Below, piece by piece: positions 1-11,906 of a DNA stretch of 64,000 nucleotides. The stretch is from positions 41,511,373 to 41,575,372 of the forward strand of contig NC_092350.1 in NCBI RefSeq assembly GCF_963676685.1, in the 5' to 3' direction. Origin of the DNA: Mytilus edulis (Eukaryota > Mollusca > Bivalvia > Mytilida > Mytilidae). Every line of letters begins with the position of its first letter. Position 1 is the first letter of the stretch. The position numbers were made by a program, and so were the translations under genes. The notes beneath the pieces are model-generated. The model did no database searches. It worked only from the letters and a program-made list of their open reading frames with translations, and was not told the origin of the DNA.

Positions 1-655
1 AACTTGGCCACAATCATCTTTGGGGTATCTAGTTTAAAAAATGTGTGGCGTGACCTGGCCAATCAACCAAAATGGCCGCCACGGCTAATAATAGAACATA
101 GGGGTAAAATGCAGTTTTTGGCTTATAACTCAAAAACCGAAGCATAAAGAGAAAATCTGACAGGGTTTAATTGTTTATCAGGTCAAGATCTATCTGCCCT
201 GATGTTTTCACATGGATCAGACAACCCTTTGTTAGGTTACTGTCCTGAATTGATAATTTTAGGGAAATTTTGCCGTTTTTTGTTATTATCTTGAATATTA
301 TTATAGATAGAGATAAACTGTATACAGCAATAACGTTCAGCAAAATAAGATCTACAAATAAGTTAACATGACCAAAATAGTCAATTGACCCCTTAATGAG
401 TTATTGCCCTTTATAGTTAATTTTTAACATTTCTCATAAATTTTTGTAAATTTGTAGAAAATATTTTCCAATGTAATTACTGGGCAAAGTTCATTATAGA
501 CAGAGATAATTGTAGCAACAAGAATGTTCAGTAAAGTAAGGTCTACAAACACATCACTATCACCAAAACACAATTATGTCATGAATTTATCCGTGTCCAT
601 TATTTAATATGCACAAGACCAAGGTGAGCGACACAGGCTCTTTAGAGCCTCTAGT
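1..655 (+). mobile_element. 3' end of a bivalve-wide Helitron-like repeat
   Basis: I recognise this sequence as a very abundant bivalve interspersed repeat (text such as agatctacaaataag and the phrase gaccaaggtgagcgacacag). It ends with a perfect short hairpin (GGCTC, TTTA, GAGCC at 636-649), one T, then CTAGT at 651-655 followed by TT. A hairpin just before CTRRT is the classical 3' terminus of Helitron rolling-circle transposons. The 5' end lies outside the window. No coding capacity is visible. The Helitron assignment is inference from the terminus; the repeat identity comes from memory of bivalve genomes. Confidence 0.6.
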
Positions 656-1529
656 TTTATATAGATAAGATGAATGCGTTTCTGTTGCCAAGTGTTTTTC
701 ACAAGTATAGTAGCAGTATAGCAGAACGGTTTAAGTTTCCTATATACACCAAATGATACATTTTGCCAATACGATAACGTAAATTCATGCAAATTTCACA
801 AGGTTTAATCCAAATAGCTTTCTTACTATTCAAAAACTTTCAAGTACGAAAAAGACAGGGCAGAAGTATATTTTGTCTTTATGTTTCGTATTTGCACAAC
901 TTTTGAAAGTGGATTATGCATTCGTTCTAAAATAAAATTAGACCAGATAAAAGTTAAAAGATTACATAACTCGACAATCGCAATTGTTAAATCCGAAAAA
1001 GATAATCAATCAATACATGCATTCAGTAAGTCATTCTTTTTTCTGAAAGAACATGGCTTTGCGATATCTTATTATGAAAATTGATTGTCGAAACATAACA
1101 AAAACACAAGTAAAGGACGTTTAATTAATCAATATAAATCAAAACACAAATTCCTGATTAGTATTTCGAATTATTTTATATAGGCGTTGAGAACCTTTGG
1201 TGACCCCACTGTTTAAATGTTTATATTAAGGACGTCGTGAGCAATTGGCGTTATAGACGAACGTCCACCTAATCTGTCCCAGTCAATGGGATATTAAAGT
1301 GCGCCAATCAATGTCCATAGCCACACTATAATGAATTCGATACTATTTGTAATGTTTTATTATCATGATTAAATGTTGTATCGCACAGAAAATAAGTTAC
1401 TGCGAGCAAACCAAGCCTACATTTTGCCTTGCCGCTTGTTTCGCTATGTAGATAGATCAGAAATGTTTTAAATTCGGACGAATATATGAGGGAGAATTTA
1501 AACAACATTAACCCAATTACAACAGTATA
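656..1529. other. unassigned intergenic DNA
   Basis: No gene, RNA or repeat recognised. Short open frames of 60-67 codons occur but show no recognisable motif, no splice context and composition like the surroundings. Confidence 0.5.
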
Positions 1530-2309
1530 AAGATTGATTTATCTGTAGCTCTTGTATCTCAAGTTCGGTGGAATAGATTCTTATAATTTAGTCTCCATAT
1601 TTTGGATTATTTAGTGTAAGAACAGCATCTATATAGCAGAAAATGTGAAGTTAGAGGATATTGTCAACTTCATATATTTCATCCTAAAAGATTCTGACAT
1701 GTTGTCACTCTCATTGTAAAACTTTTTATTTTGTTCATCGGAGGTCAGAAGTATTTCACACATCGAAAATTATGCGAATAAAACATTTATTTAAAAAAAA
1801 TTGTTAACACGTAATTTCTTTTCCGATGTTTATGAAATTCAACTGTGCATCAAAATCAAGAGATAAAGGTAGGATTAATTGAAGATTGCAGTTTTTATTC
1901 ACATGTGGTTAAATATTATTCATTTACTGAAATAGTTATTTGATCAAACATACTGTATCTTAGCTTTTACAGTAAGTGGTTTTGCAGGGTCAAAGAAAAA
2001 CAATAAAACTGACACAGTTTTACGGACAATAGTATCATGTGGGAATTGTGAGAGAGTGACATATAAAATTTAACTACATATATTTGTTTATTCTTATTCA
2101 GTCATTAATGCTGATGTACTTAAATGTACACATTCTGAAAATTTAATCAGATTTTCCTAATATGAGACAATCATTGAATTTAATTATGTTGCATTGTTTA
2201 TGAACCGCTGCTCAATGGTGTGAACCTATGCCTAACTGATATTAAAAAATGCAAATCAATGTGTTAAGTTTTTGTGTATGATCTTATAAGCCGTTCCTTT
2301 TTTCTGTCT

Positions 2310-2318
2310 ATTTTTGGG
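2310..2318. repeat. Target-site duplication, left (ATTTTTGGG)
   Basis: ATTTTTGGG directly precedes the left terminus of the 4-kb inverted-repeat element and recurs exactly at 6384-6392 after the right terminus. The two paralogous copies that lack the element carry the site once (AGTTTTGGG at 9381-9389, ATTTTTGGG at 18776-18784), which shows that this is a real duplication at insertion. Confidence 0.85.
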
Positions 2319-2467
2319 GGCATAATGTATTGTATGGAGTGGAGTGTTGGAGTGGAGTATTGGAGTGGAGTGTTGGAGTGAACTTTTGGAGTGAGATTTT
2401 GGAGTGAAATTTTTGGAGTGAAATTTTGGAGTGAAATTTTTGGAGTGAGATTTTGGAGTGAAATTTG
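2319..2467 (+). repeat. Left terminal inverted repeat with GGAGTG minisatellite
   Basis: About ten GGAGTG units at 10-17 bp spacing. They pair with the CACTCC units at 6235-6383. The outermost roughly 40 bp are nearly identical between the arms; the inner part diverges in unit spacing. Confidence 0.8.
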
Positions 2468-3416
2468 ATGAAAAATTTTGTAGTGAATAATTTAAAAACA
2501 AACTATACTAAAATAGAAATAAAAAAATGCATGCAGTGAAGTATTCGAATAATAATGTTTCGAATAATAATGTGAACGACCTCATATCAACAGTCCTTTA
2601 TAAACAATTTCAAATTCTGCTGATCTACTGATGCATAACTAAGAGTTATATAATTATTTAGCATTGTGATTTCCCAATCTCTTAAGAATCTGGCAGCATC
2701 CTCATTAGGAGAATTTTACATGCTCGTGTATTAGGTTTAGTCCCCATTTCCATTCTTTATTATATTATATTATTTTGTAAAATTAACAAAAAATCTTCAC
2801 ATTATCATGTTTAAAAGTATCATATTTATTGATTTTGCACTGTTGTTTTTAGTTTTTTAAATGATTTACAAATTAATTGACTTGAGCTTCTGTTTAAATA
2901 AAAAAGAATGTTTAAATGTTTTCAACAATGATGAAAGTATTTTCATTTTCTGAATTTAATTTAGATGAAATTTGGATTTATGAAAAAATAAGTTATTAAT
3001 TGGTATTACCTAGCTATCATTTCGGTATCAATAGAACACAATAATAAAAGATGAACTGCAATTACAGTGTTATTTCCTGGATTTACATTGAGAAAATATT
3101 GTTACACCTGGGGTGTGTGGTTAAACCTTCGTAGCAGGCTGAGCTATAAATATAAATATAAAACATAGGTACTATGGTAATTTTTAATACAGGCACTGGT
3201 ATAGATACATCAATAGTAATATCATATTATATATATGATAAATCTCCAATATGTTGATAAATATTAACAAGAGAGATTGGTCAAATTTCAATGTTACAAA
3301 ACTATTTAGTTGTAGTTATAAGGCATATAATAATTATGGTCTCAATAAAATATATGTCTTGAGATTCATTACGTATGATGGTTGAAGAAACTGCATTTAA
3401 TAAAAGTTGAAAATAA
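2468..3416. other. Interior of the inverted-repeat element, unassigned
   Basis: Very AT-rich sequence without recognised coding or repeat content, between the left inverted repeat and the RT fragment. Confidence 0.4.
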
Positions 3417-3923
3417 ATGAACCTTGTTGTCAAATCTATAAAAGATATTGTTGAAAATCTATATAGGAAAAAAGAAATAGATTCACAAACTTATAATTTC
3501 TTGAGGAATAATAATGAATCAAAACAGGGACACATGTACCTTCTTCCAAAAGTTCATAAAATTAATCTAGAAATAATTAATGAGGCATTCCAAACTGGTC
3601 AAATAGTTGGAAACATAAACATTCCTTACCGACCAATCATCAATAAGTGTAACTCTCCCACGAGACGCATTGAAAGATTACTGGGTCTAATCTTAAAACC
3701 ATTATTGAAGAGGCATAACTTTTACATTCAAGATACAAAAGACTTCATTAATAAGATAGAGTCACACGAGGTCACAAAAGAATGCATCCTAATTGCCTAT
3801 GATGTAACGTTGATGTACACAACTATGAACATTGATAACTTAGAAGAAACAGTTATCAATTCATTAGAATCAATTGACACACACGAATATAGTTTCAGCA
3901 GATTTTACTATAATGTTCTTTAA
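3417..3923 (+). pseudogene. Penelope-like reverse transcriptase fragment
   Basis: An uninterrupted 168-codon frame resembles the N-terminal half of a reverse transcriptase of Penelope-like elements. Recognisable blocks in order: YLLPKVHK (about residue 42), YRPIINKCNSPTRRIERLLG (about 71-90), a YIQDTKDFINKIES stretch (about 102-115), and AYDVTLMYTTMN (about 127-138), which carries the motif A aspartate and is the usual DVTSLYTNIP-type block. The catalytic YxDD motif, the rest of the palm and any GIY-YIG endonuclease are missing after the stop, and no initiating context is convincing. It is therefore a truncated remnant, although the surviving part has kept its frame. Upstream in the same frame there are stops. 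It lies inside the 4-kb inverted-repeat element. Confidence 0.7.
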
Positions 3924-4189
3924 ACGGTTGCAGTATTTCTTTGCGTGTGAACTGGGTTATCACAGGTTTCAGGTAATAATATATTATGCAAATCATTTGC
4001 GGGTTGTACCAATATAGAAAATAATTTAAAAATATGTGATATTGAAAATTTTTACTTTATAAAAGAAAAAAGAAAATGAATATACAGATAAAAGAAATAA
4101 TGCAAGAAAATTATAAAAAAACTGTTTTAAAAAAAATTGAATTCGTTAACAGAAAATAATAAATTATTTATTTAAAGTAAAGTTAAAAA

Positions 4190-4700
4190 GAAATATGAAA
4201 TTGAGCCTTATTTAATAAAAAATAACTCTGAAATCAGGAAATGTTTTACTAAATTAAGGGTAAGTGACCATATTTTGGAAATCAAAAGGGGCAGATACGG
4301 AAATATAAAAAAAGAGGAACGTTTATGTCAACATTGTTTTTTAAATAAAATAGACGATGAAGAACACTTTCTGTTTGTATGAAGAAAAAAAAATTGAGAC
4401 TTGAATTTTTACAGAAAGTTAAATATACTTATTCTTATATAGGTAACATGGAGAATTTTAATAAATTGATTTTATGTCTTTCGTGTCCGTTAATTATGCA
4501 GTATGCTGCTCCATTTGTTAAAAAGTCATGGTCACTGAGCAGGGTGGACTCGACAGCTGCATGATATGTACATATGTATATAATGTCTTATTAATTTGTT
4601 CTTCTTTGTTTTTTATGATGTACTGTTTTAGTAATTGTTAATTTGTATGTCACGCCTTCAACCCCATTGGGGTATAACTGTGCATTTGTTTGTTTAATAT
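4190..4700 (+). pseudogene. 5'-truncated LINE: C-terminal zinc-knuckle remnant and 3' tail
   Basis: The plus-strand frame reads ..KLRVSDHILEIKRGRYGNI then CQHCFLNKIDDEEHFLFV and a stop at about 4380. This matches the conserved end of LINE polyproteins (K-L-R-S-x-H-x-L-x-I-E-x-G-R-Y followed by C-x2-C-x9-H-x4-C), but the last cysteine is lost to the stop. The AT-rich stretch to 4700 would be the element's 3' UTR. It abuts a Helitron-like copy exactly where that copy starts abruptly at 4701. Confidence 0.6.
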
Positions 4701-5900
4701 ACAGCATATAAAATGTTCATCTCGACGAGATCTACATTTTATATAATAAGCCCAAAAATGTCCGACCGTCTGTTCAAAAGTTACAACGGGATGATTCTAA
4801 AAAGTATAGTATTTTGTGTACATCTTTTTAAAGGTAACATATATCAACCTACTATCAACTGCAAAGATGATCAGTACTTCAAGACCTTCAATTTGAGGTC
4901 AATGTCAGGTCATGATGAAATTTCATCTTGACCTTCACAGTATACTATGACCTTGACCTTGTGATATTTGAAAGGTCAAGTGGTCCTGAGTTGAATGGTG
5001 GTAGTCCCATGTCTCCACGGCTTCCGGTTCTCAAGTTTGGTATTGCTTCATATATTTGATGATTAATTGTGACCTTGGTGAACTTTGAAATTGTCCCAAT
5101 TCTTTTTCTATAATGTTGTCCTTTAACTGTAGATCATTTACCATTTAACAGATATGAGATATCTATTGTCGTTTTAGAGATAATGCAGTTTGAAATTTTG
5201 CGAGCGGCGGCATGTATTTCTGAATCAACAACAGCTAACCACTTAAAATGGTTAAGAAATTGAAGAGATTAACATGGTTATATGTTTAACCAAATACCAA
5301 AAACATTCCATTGAAAAAAACACCAAAAAATCATTTTGAAATTTTCATGTTTTGCATTGACTTTGTAAGTTTCATAACTTCTATTTATACCATTGATATT
5401 GCATCATTTTTGGCACTTTGTCAAATGGGGTCATCTGATATATCAAATTGAAGGTCTCAATAAACTCTACTTAAAAATGAAAATTTTAAACCTCTTTTTC
5501 ATCCCAGGTGGAAGGGTGGGGTCATTTAGTGCAAAAATTCAAATTTCTCAGATGGTAAGGTTGTCGCCTATCAAATGAAAGAACATAAAGCGTACATTTC
5601 AAATTTCAAATTGACGTCCCCCAAAAATTGGTTGGATGGGGTCATTGAGTGCAAAAATCAAACTTTTTAGAACATGGTGTTGTCGCATATCAAATGAAAG
5701 CTCATCTACCCTGTTTTACATATATCATACATCCGATCTCAAAAATGTAGGCGGATGAGGTCATTAAGTGTAAAAAGCGAAAAGTTTCAGAAGGTATGCT
5801 TGTCGTATATCAAACGAAAGGTCGTACAAAGAACATTACGAAAACATCACTTTTACAGGAAAGACCTTTCAATTGTTTTACAAACAATTGAGATACTAGT
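4701..5900 (+). mobile_element. Partial Helitron/Helentron-like copy (inside the 4-kb element)
   Basis: Collinear with the second part of the tandem units at 10938-18738, starting at ACAGCATATAAAATG and ending with the same 3' terminus: CAATTGTTT and AAACAATTG arms of a hairpin, AGATA, then CTAGT at 5896-5900. It is truncated at the 5' side by the LINE tail. It has also lost one roughly 118-bp internal subrepeat: the block beginning at 5636 fuses the start of subrepeat 2 with the end of subrepeat 3. The open frame at 5393-5578 recurs in every unit only because the DNA is repeated, so I do not call it a gene. Confidence 0.75.
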
Positions 5901-6234
5901 TATTACGAATTTTATTCTTTGCACAAAGATATGAGCATTATTATGATATTCTGGTTCAATGAGTTTTCCCAGATTTTTGCCCATTAGGACTTCGAAATTC
6001 TGTGCAATTCAATGTGCACTTTGTCACCACAAGTCAAATGACACTCCCACAAGGTGAGTTAATGAGAGGAGCATATTTCATATTTTTAAATGAACATGAC
6101 CAAATAATTATTCATGATTATCTGTGATCAAATTTTAATCAATATTTAGCACTGTAATTTTTCTTTATTTATTTTTAATGAATACTTGTTCAAAATTAAA
6201 CAAAACATTCAACCCCTGACATTCTACTAATAAT
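5901..6234. other. Interior of the inverted-repeat element, unassigned
   Basis: Between the Helitron-like terminus and the right inverted repeat. Nothing recognised. Confidence 0.4.
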
Positions 6235-6383
6235 ATACTATATACTCTAAAATTTCACCCAAAAAAATCACTCCAAAATCTCACTCTAAAAATTTTACTC
6301 CAAAATCTCACTCCAAAATCTCACTCCAATACTCCACTCCAATACTCCACTCCAACACTCCACTCCATAAAATACATTATGCC
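6235..6383 (-). repeat. Right terminal inverted repeat with CACTCC minisatellite
   Basis: Complementary arm to 2319-2467. The terminal AATACATTATGCC is followed by the right copy of the 9-bp target duplication at 6384-6392. Confidence 0.8.
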
Positions 6384-6776
6384 ATTTTTGGGTGAGGTGA
6401 TTTCCCCTTTTTGTATTTAATCACAATAGCGTGCGATGACTTTTTATGTTTTAAAATCGATTCTGTACCATACTTATGTTTAAAGTGTTGAATTCTGTAG
6501 TACACCTTGATTTTTTAAATTCCATTTGAAGTTGAGGAATCTTGGAGCGAACCATCCAATAAGATTCGAAAAGTAAGTAGAATGTATAAGTAAATAAATT
6601 ATTTTGTTCTCTCTTAGAATCGTTTGGAAAGGAAGTTATTATTGTTAGTTACGGTAATCATAGATGAGCTAAATACAATGCCATAGAGTGCATTTTTTCA
6701 TTGACCTTATGACTAATTGAGGGCATTTAAATCATGTCAGTACGCCTATCAAGGAATATGGAAATACATAAGTTAA

Positions 6777-7432
6777 CCTTACTATTAAACCCCTGTTTGG
6801 TTTTATAAAACAAAGACTAATTGACCAGGGTTTTCAGGAACAACATGCAAATATTTCAGCATCTCCAAAATTAACTTTTTTCCAAAGTGTTTACAAAATG
6901 AGTGAACGGGCAGGTTATGTTGATGCTTTACAAAATAGATCAGATCGATCATCATTATGTAAATTAAGAGCTAGTGCTCATAACCTTGCCATTGAAAGAG
7001 GAAGATATTTAAAAGTGCCCAGAGATCAAAGAATTTGTGAAATCTGTAAAAGTGGCGAAATTGAAAATGAACAGCACATGCTGCTACACTGCAGAGGTTA
7101 CTCCAGTATTAGAGAGACTTTTGTTTTAAAAATGTTCAAAATTACAGAAAAAGTATATCCACATTGTGCGATAAAAGTAAAATAAATCTTATACTTAATA
7201 ATACACCTTATACGGCACTAAAATTATCTTCCTCTTTCGTAACAAATTGTTTAAATGCAAGAAGTAATCTATTGTAATAGATTTTCATTATACCTTTATT
7301 AATCGTTTATTCACATAATATAATTGTTTATATTTTACTACCATGTATAGCAAATTGTTTATCCATTCGGTCATTACCATTTATTGTAAATGCGTTTGTG
7401 CCAATAAAATATTGTCTATTGTCTAAATATTG
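6777..7432 (+). mobile_element. 5'-truncated LINE insertion
   Basis: The frame to 7185 is the C-terminal end of a LINE polyprotein. It contains LCKLRASAHNLAIERGRY followed by CEICKSGEIENEQHMLLHC, a C-x2-C-x9-H-x4-C zinc knuckle, and homologous-looking residues start before the first Met at 6898 (from about 6800). The stop is at 7183-7185. A 3' UTR follows with AATAAA at 7403-7408 and a two-unit ATTGTCT tail (7410-7425). Comparison with the paralogous segments at 9770 and 19110 shows this block is extra sequence, so it inserted after the duplication. GTTAA occurs at both junctions and may be a short target duplication. Only the 3' fragment of the element is present. Confidence 0.75.
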
Positions 7433-7670
7433 TTAAAACAGAGATCAAGAGAAAACAAAACACATTTTTATTACTTATCACCAGGGTTGTTACCCCTTTC
7501 ACAGTTGGTAATAATGTGTACACCAAATAGGACAACCTTGTGATCTAATAGTATGTACATTTAAATATTGTGACGTAGCATGAGTCAAGAATAGGCAAGC
7601 TCGTGGATTATATGATATTTTTTGTATATCTGATATAGATATTGGTATACTACATTAATGCATATTGTTA

Positions 7671-7959
7671 TTACATTGGTTGCAATGAAAAACATAGATT
7701 TCCCAGTGAAATAAAAACCGATAATTTCACGTGTGAAATAAACGTGGTTATTATACTCCTATAACGTCATACAACAATAGGCGTTGTCAAGACGTAGATA
7801 ACGTTGGATCAAAACAGAGCGAAGACAAAGATATAATTCCTAATATTTTCTACTTTAATTTCAGAAAAAAACCTTTATCAACGTAATAAAAAGTATAACT
7901 AAAAAATCTAGGAATTCAAAAGTTGAAAAATCGTAACCGAACAATACTGATAATTACCT
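7671..7959. other. unassigned DNA
   Basis: Follows the end of detectable similarity to 19390. No gene or repeat recognised. Confidence 0.4.
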
Positions 7960-8530
7960 CATGCGCTAAAAATTAAATGACAACTTCATGGCTAAAACAA
8001 AAACGACCTAAAGACAAACAACAGTTAACAAAACCATTGAAATCTAAAGACTTAACAGCACTAACTCAATCAAAATAGGGGGTGATCTCAGGTGCTTCTG
8101 AAGTATATGTAGATCATGCTCCACATGTGACACCTGTCGTGTTGTTCATGTTAGAATAAATCCGTAGTCATCTGTGAACTCGATATTCCATAACAATTAA
8201 CCAATGTAATGGCGTATGTTAATCATACGAAAGGACAATTTTTTATTTCACCACTTGAAGCTCTTGGTTTAATAGCTTCCTTGCGAGCAGCAACCTTTTA
8301 TCAAGAAAATCATGATAGAAAATACAACCCCTGGAATATCATATTAGCTGGAGATGTATACTCTGTATGCAGGCACCGCTGAATGTTGCTACGGAGAAAT
8401 GGAAAGTTCATAATTGGGAAGCTAAAATCATCTCTTTTGTCGTGGAATTTGTTTTTTTTTTACCGATCTTCATCGTCAATTTCTAGATGTAAGTCAAGAT
8501 ATAAGGCAAACTTAACTTTAGTTGTTTAAA
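7960..8530 (-). pseudogene. Reverse-transcriptase remnant (bivalve family), copy a
   Basis: Read on the minus strand, 8520-8300 gives fragments such as YLDLHLEIDDED, then HDKRDDFSFPIMNFPF, then a broken SNI..AYGVYISQL-type segment. I recognise this as the post-catalytic part of an RT family common in bivalves (consensus block KLYDKRDDFxFPIVNFPF). Frameshifts and stops interrupt it. The DNA continues to about 7960 in the pattern typical of this repeat, and it is paralogous to 9950-10560. Confidence 0.6.
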
Positions 8531-8549
8531 AGTATATATGCAACATAAA

Positions 8550-9880
8550 ACTGTATAAGGATTAATTAAACTATATCTGTCGTATCCTTTATCTCAAGTT
8601 AGATGGGATAGATGCTTTCAACGTTCGTCCATAAATTTTGTGAATAGTTTGTGTAAGAAACAGCATCTATATAGCGGAAAATGTGAAGTTAAAGGATATT
8701 GTTAACATTATATATTTAATCCTCAAAGATTCTTGCATGAGGTAATACTTATATGTATAACCTTTTATTGACGGTTTAAAGTATTTAACACCTGGAAAAT
8801 CATGCTTTACATTTCTATAAAAAAAATAATTGTAAAATGTTGTTAAAAATAGTTATTTCTTCTCAAATTTAATGAAACTTTACTGTTCAATAGAATCCAG
8901 AGATAAAATCTGGCGAAAATTGAAGATTGCAGTTTTAATTTAATCAAACCAAAGGTGATTATTTTGTAATAGTTTTTCATTTAAAAATATCTATATGAAC
9001 AGACACATTTAGTATCTTAGTTTTTAAATTAAATGGTTTGCATGATCAAAGAAAAACAATACTACTTTCATAATTGTACGTACACTTGTATCATGTGGGA
9101 GTGTCATTTAAATTTGAAATCAAGGACTACATATATTTGTGTATTCTTATTCAATCATTTATTTTGATGTACTAAAATGTTTAACATTTTTCACAGATTT
9201 TCCTTACGAGACAACAATTCAATTTAATTATTTTGCATTGTTTTATAAGTAATGACGAACCGCCTCATAAGGGTATGGACCTATGTCTCAGTGATGTTAC
9301 TGAAAACAAATAAATAGATTACAATAGGTGTTAGGTATTTGAAAATCATCATATAGCTGTTAGTATTAAAGTCTCTGTCTAGTTTTGGGTCCGGTAATTT
9401 CCACTTCTTTTAAAGTCACTATAGCGTGTATTGTCGTTTATGTCTGTGTCAAACTTGTGTTATGTTCGTGTAAGTGTGAGGATCTGTAGAACACCTTGAG
9501 TATTAAAATTCGATTTGAGGAATCCTGAGTGTGAACCGCTCAATTACATTCGAAAAGTAAATAGAATGTATAAGTAAATGATTTTGTTCTCTATTAGAAA
9601 CTCGAGCTTAGAATCATGTGAATGGGAGTTTTAATGATAGGCACGTAGAATCATAGATGTGTAAAATACAAAGTATTAGTGAACGTTGCATTCAGTGACC
9701 TAATTATGTCTAATTGAGGGCATATGATACATGTCAGTTTACCTATCAGGGAATTTGAACATACAAACGTAAAAATAGGTAGCGAAAGAAAAACAAAAAC
9801 ACATGTTTTATTTCTTATCACAAGGGTTGTCTTCCTTTGTACAGTACGTAATAATGTGATCAATCATTATATTGTCTTTC
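8550..9880. repeat. Segmental duplication copy 2
   Basis: The most complete copy of the duplicated host segment, without the inverted-repeat element or the Helitron array. It carries the empty target site of the 4-kb element at 9381-9389. No coding sequence conserved with the other copies. Confidence 0.7.
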
Positions 9881-9949
9881 TCATCATTTTAAATACCTGA
9901 AATGTTAAAGCATGTGAATCCTTTTGTCCAGTTATTAATTACATTTATG

Positions 9950-10560
9950 TAAAAATGAGGCAAAGAATACCAAAGGGACACACAGACACATTAGGCGAAA
10001 AATAAACTGACAACATTATGGCTAAAAAAGAAAACGACCCACAGACAAACAATGGTACACAAAACTTAACATAGCAATCTAATGACTAAACAACACTAAC
10101 TCAATCAAAACAGGGGGTAATACAGGTGCTCTTGAAGGATAAGCATTTCAAGCTCAACATCAGGCAGCTGTTGTGTTGCTCATGTTAGAACAAATCAGGC
10201 GATAAGTCTTTTTCGGTAGGTCACATTCGATGGAAAGAACGGGATTGTAGTTACAACAATTGGAACATATCCGTAGTCAGATGTAAACTTGATATTCCAT
10301 AACAATTAACCATCGTGATGACGTCCGTAAATCTTACGAAGAACAATTGCACCACTTGGAACTCTTGGTTAAATAGATTACTTGTGAGCAGCTACCTCTT
10401 ATAAAGGAAATCATGTTAGGAAATACAAGCCTTGGAATATCATATTAGCTGAAGATGTATACTCTGTATGCAGGCACTGCTAAATGTTGCTACTAAGAAA
10501 TGGAGAGTTCACAATTAGGAAGCTAAAATCACATCTTTTGTCGTAGAATTTAGTTTTTTT
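9950..10560 (-). pseudogene. Reverse-transcriptase remnant (bivalve family), copy b
   Basis: Minus-strand 10550-10400 reads KFYDKRCDFSFLIVNSPFL, then a stop, then after a one-base shift VPAYRVYIF and further stops. This is the same region as copy a and carries independent lesions. It lies at the same place relative to the duplicated host segment, so the retroelement insertion probably predates the duplication. Confidence 0.6.
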
Positions 10561-10982
10561 ATTTAAAAATATCTATATGAACAGACACATTTGGTATCTT
10601 AGTTTTTACATTAAATGGTTTTGCATGATCAAAGAAAAACAATACTACTTTCATAATTGTACGGACAATTGTATCATGTGGGAGTGTCATTTAAATTTGA
10701 AATCAAGGACTACATATATTTGTGTAATCTTATTCAATCATTTATTTTGATGTACTCAAGTGAAAACATTTCTAAAAAAAATACACAGATGTTCTAAATT
10801 GGACAATCATTCATTATTGTAATTATTTTACATTGACCATTATGAGGACTGACGAACCGCTGCTAGAAGGTGTGAACATATGCATTAAGGATATTACTGC
10901 AAGCAAATCAATAAAATTACAATAGGTGTTTATTTTTAAGGTCTTTCCTCTCCGCGAGGAAAGACCTTATTGTTTTTCTCCT

Positions 10983-11020
<38 letters not shown>

Positions 11021-11570
11021 CATCCAGCATTTGTTTAACATGGCCTCCCTTTGTTTCTATTGGAGTTATCAAGACCAAATATGGACCATCGGTAGACCTC
11101 ATCATGAAGTATTACCAGATGAGGCTGTGTAGGATTTCATCATCCCCTTTAGAAGTTATCTCCCTTTTATTGGTTTTTTTCGACATGGCCCCCCCTCATT
11201 GTTTTTGAAGATATCATGACCTTATTTGGACAATAGTTAGATCTCATCATGATGTGTTACCATATGAGGCTGCTAAGGATTTCATCATTCCCTATGAGAG
11301 TTATGTCCCCTTGAAGCAATTTCTTTCTTTTACATTTTTTTCAAAAAGTATTCAAGATAGAATCGATTTGAAAACGGCAACATATACAGGACCAGATGGC
11401 AATGTTAATTAACATATACAATCATTTTGTTGTTAACCCTTATAAGGAGTTATTTCCCTTGAAAAAATATAAACAATTTTTGAAAAATTGTATCTCGAGA
11501 ACCGGAAGTCGTAAAGACTTGGGACCTACACCAATAATCTTAAGTTCATGTGACCTTTAATTTGCACCCA

Positions 11571-11583
11571 AGGTCAAAGGTCA
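11571..11583 (+). promoter_or_regulatory. Nuclear-receptor DR1 motif in unit 1
   Basis: AGGTCAAAGGTCA is a perfect direct repeat of AGGTCA with one-base spacing, the consensus for HNF4/RXR-type receptors. The same 13-mer occurs at 13389-13401, 15360-15372 and 17333-17345. Binding is not shown. Confidence 0.4.
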
Positions 11584-11906
11584 CCGAGTGCAAAAAAAAA
11601 TTACGCTGCAATTTCAAGCTTTCATATTAAGAAAACAATAAGAGTTTGCTGCATATTTACAGCGTATAAAATGTTCCTCTCGACGAGCTCTACATTTTAT
11701 ACACTGACCTCAAAAAAGTCCGACTGTCTGTTCAAAAGTTACGACGGGATGATTCTTAAAAGTATAGTATTGTGTGTATATCTTTTTAAAGGTAACAGAT
11801 ATCAACCTACTATAAACTGCAAAGATGATCAGTAGTTCAAGACCTTCAATTTGAGGTCAATGTCGGGTCATGATGAAATTTCACCTTGACCTTCACATTT
11901 TTACTA

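Larger units (their letters stand above)
2319..6383. mobile_element. 4,065-bp inverted-repeat (Foldback/MULE-like) element
   Basis: The ends are inverted repeats starting GGCATAATGTATT (2319) and ending with its near-complement AATACATTATGCC (6383). Each arm is about 150 bp (2319 to about 2467; about 6235 to 6383) and is built almost entirely of short GGAGTG-containing repeats, changing from GGAGTGGAGT(G/A)TT outward to TTTTGGAGTGA inward. It is flanked by a 9-bp target duplication. Long, internally repetitive inverted ends with a 9-bp duplication match Foldback elements or Mutator-like elements; no transposase is visible, so it would be non-autonomous. The interior carries remnants of other elements: a Penelope-like RT fragment, a LINE tail and a deleted Helitron-like copy. 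Boundaries are strong; class assignment is inference. Confidence 0.8.
1530..7670. repeat. Segmental duplication copy 1 (interrupted by two insertions)
   Basis: Host DNA at 1530-2318 and 6384-6776, resuming at about 7433-7670, is collinear with 8550-9880 and with 10560-10937 plus 18739-19400. Landmarks shared in order include catctatatagc with gaaaatgtgaagtt (near 1630 and 8665), gtatcatgtggga (2032, 9092 and 10674), gatcttataagccgttcc (2280 and 18747), tttttggg (2311 and 18777) and gaatcatagatgtg (9648 and 18986). This copy is split by the inverted-repeat element at 2319-6383 and by a LINE at 6777-7432. No conserved reading frame was seen among the copies, so it looks like duplicated non-coding flank or intron. 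Confidence 0.7.

Noticed and set aside
2256..2501. 81-codon frame with SKNFTPKSHSK-type repeats
   Set aside because: It is the translation of the GGAGTG minisatellite in the inverted repeat.
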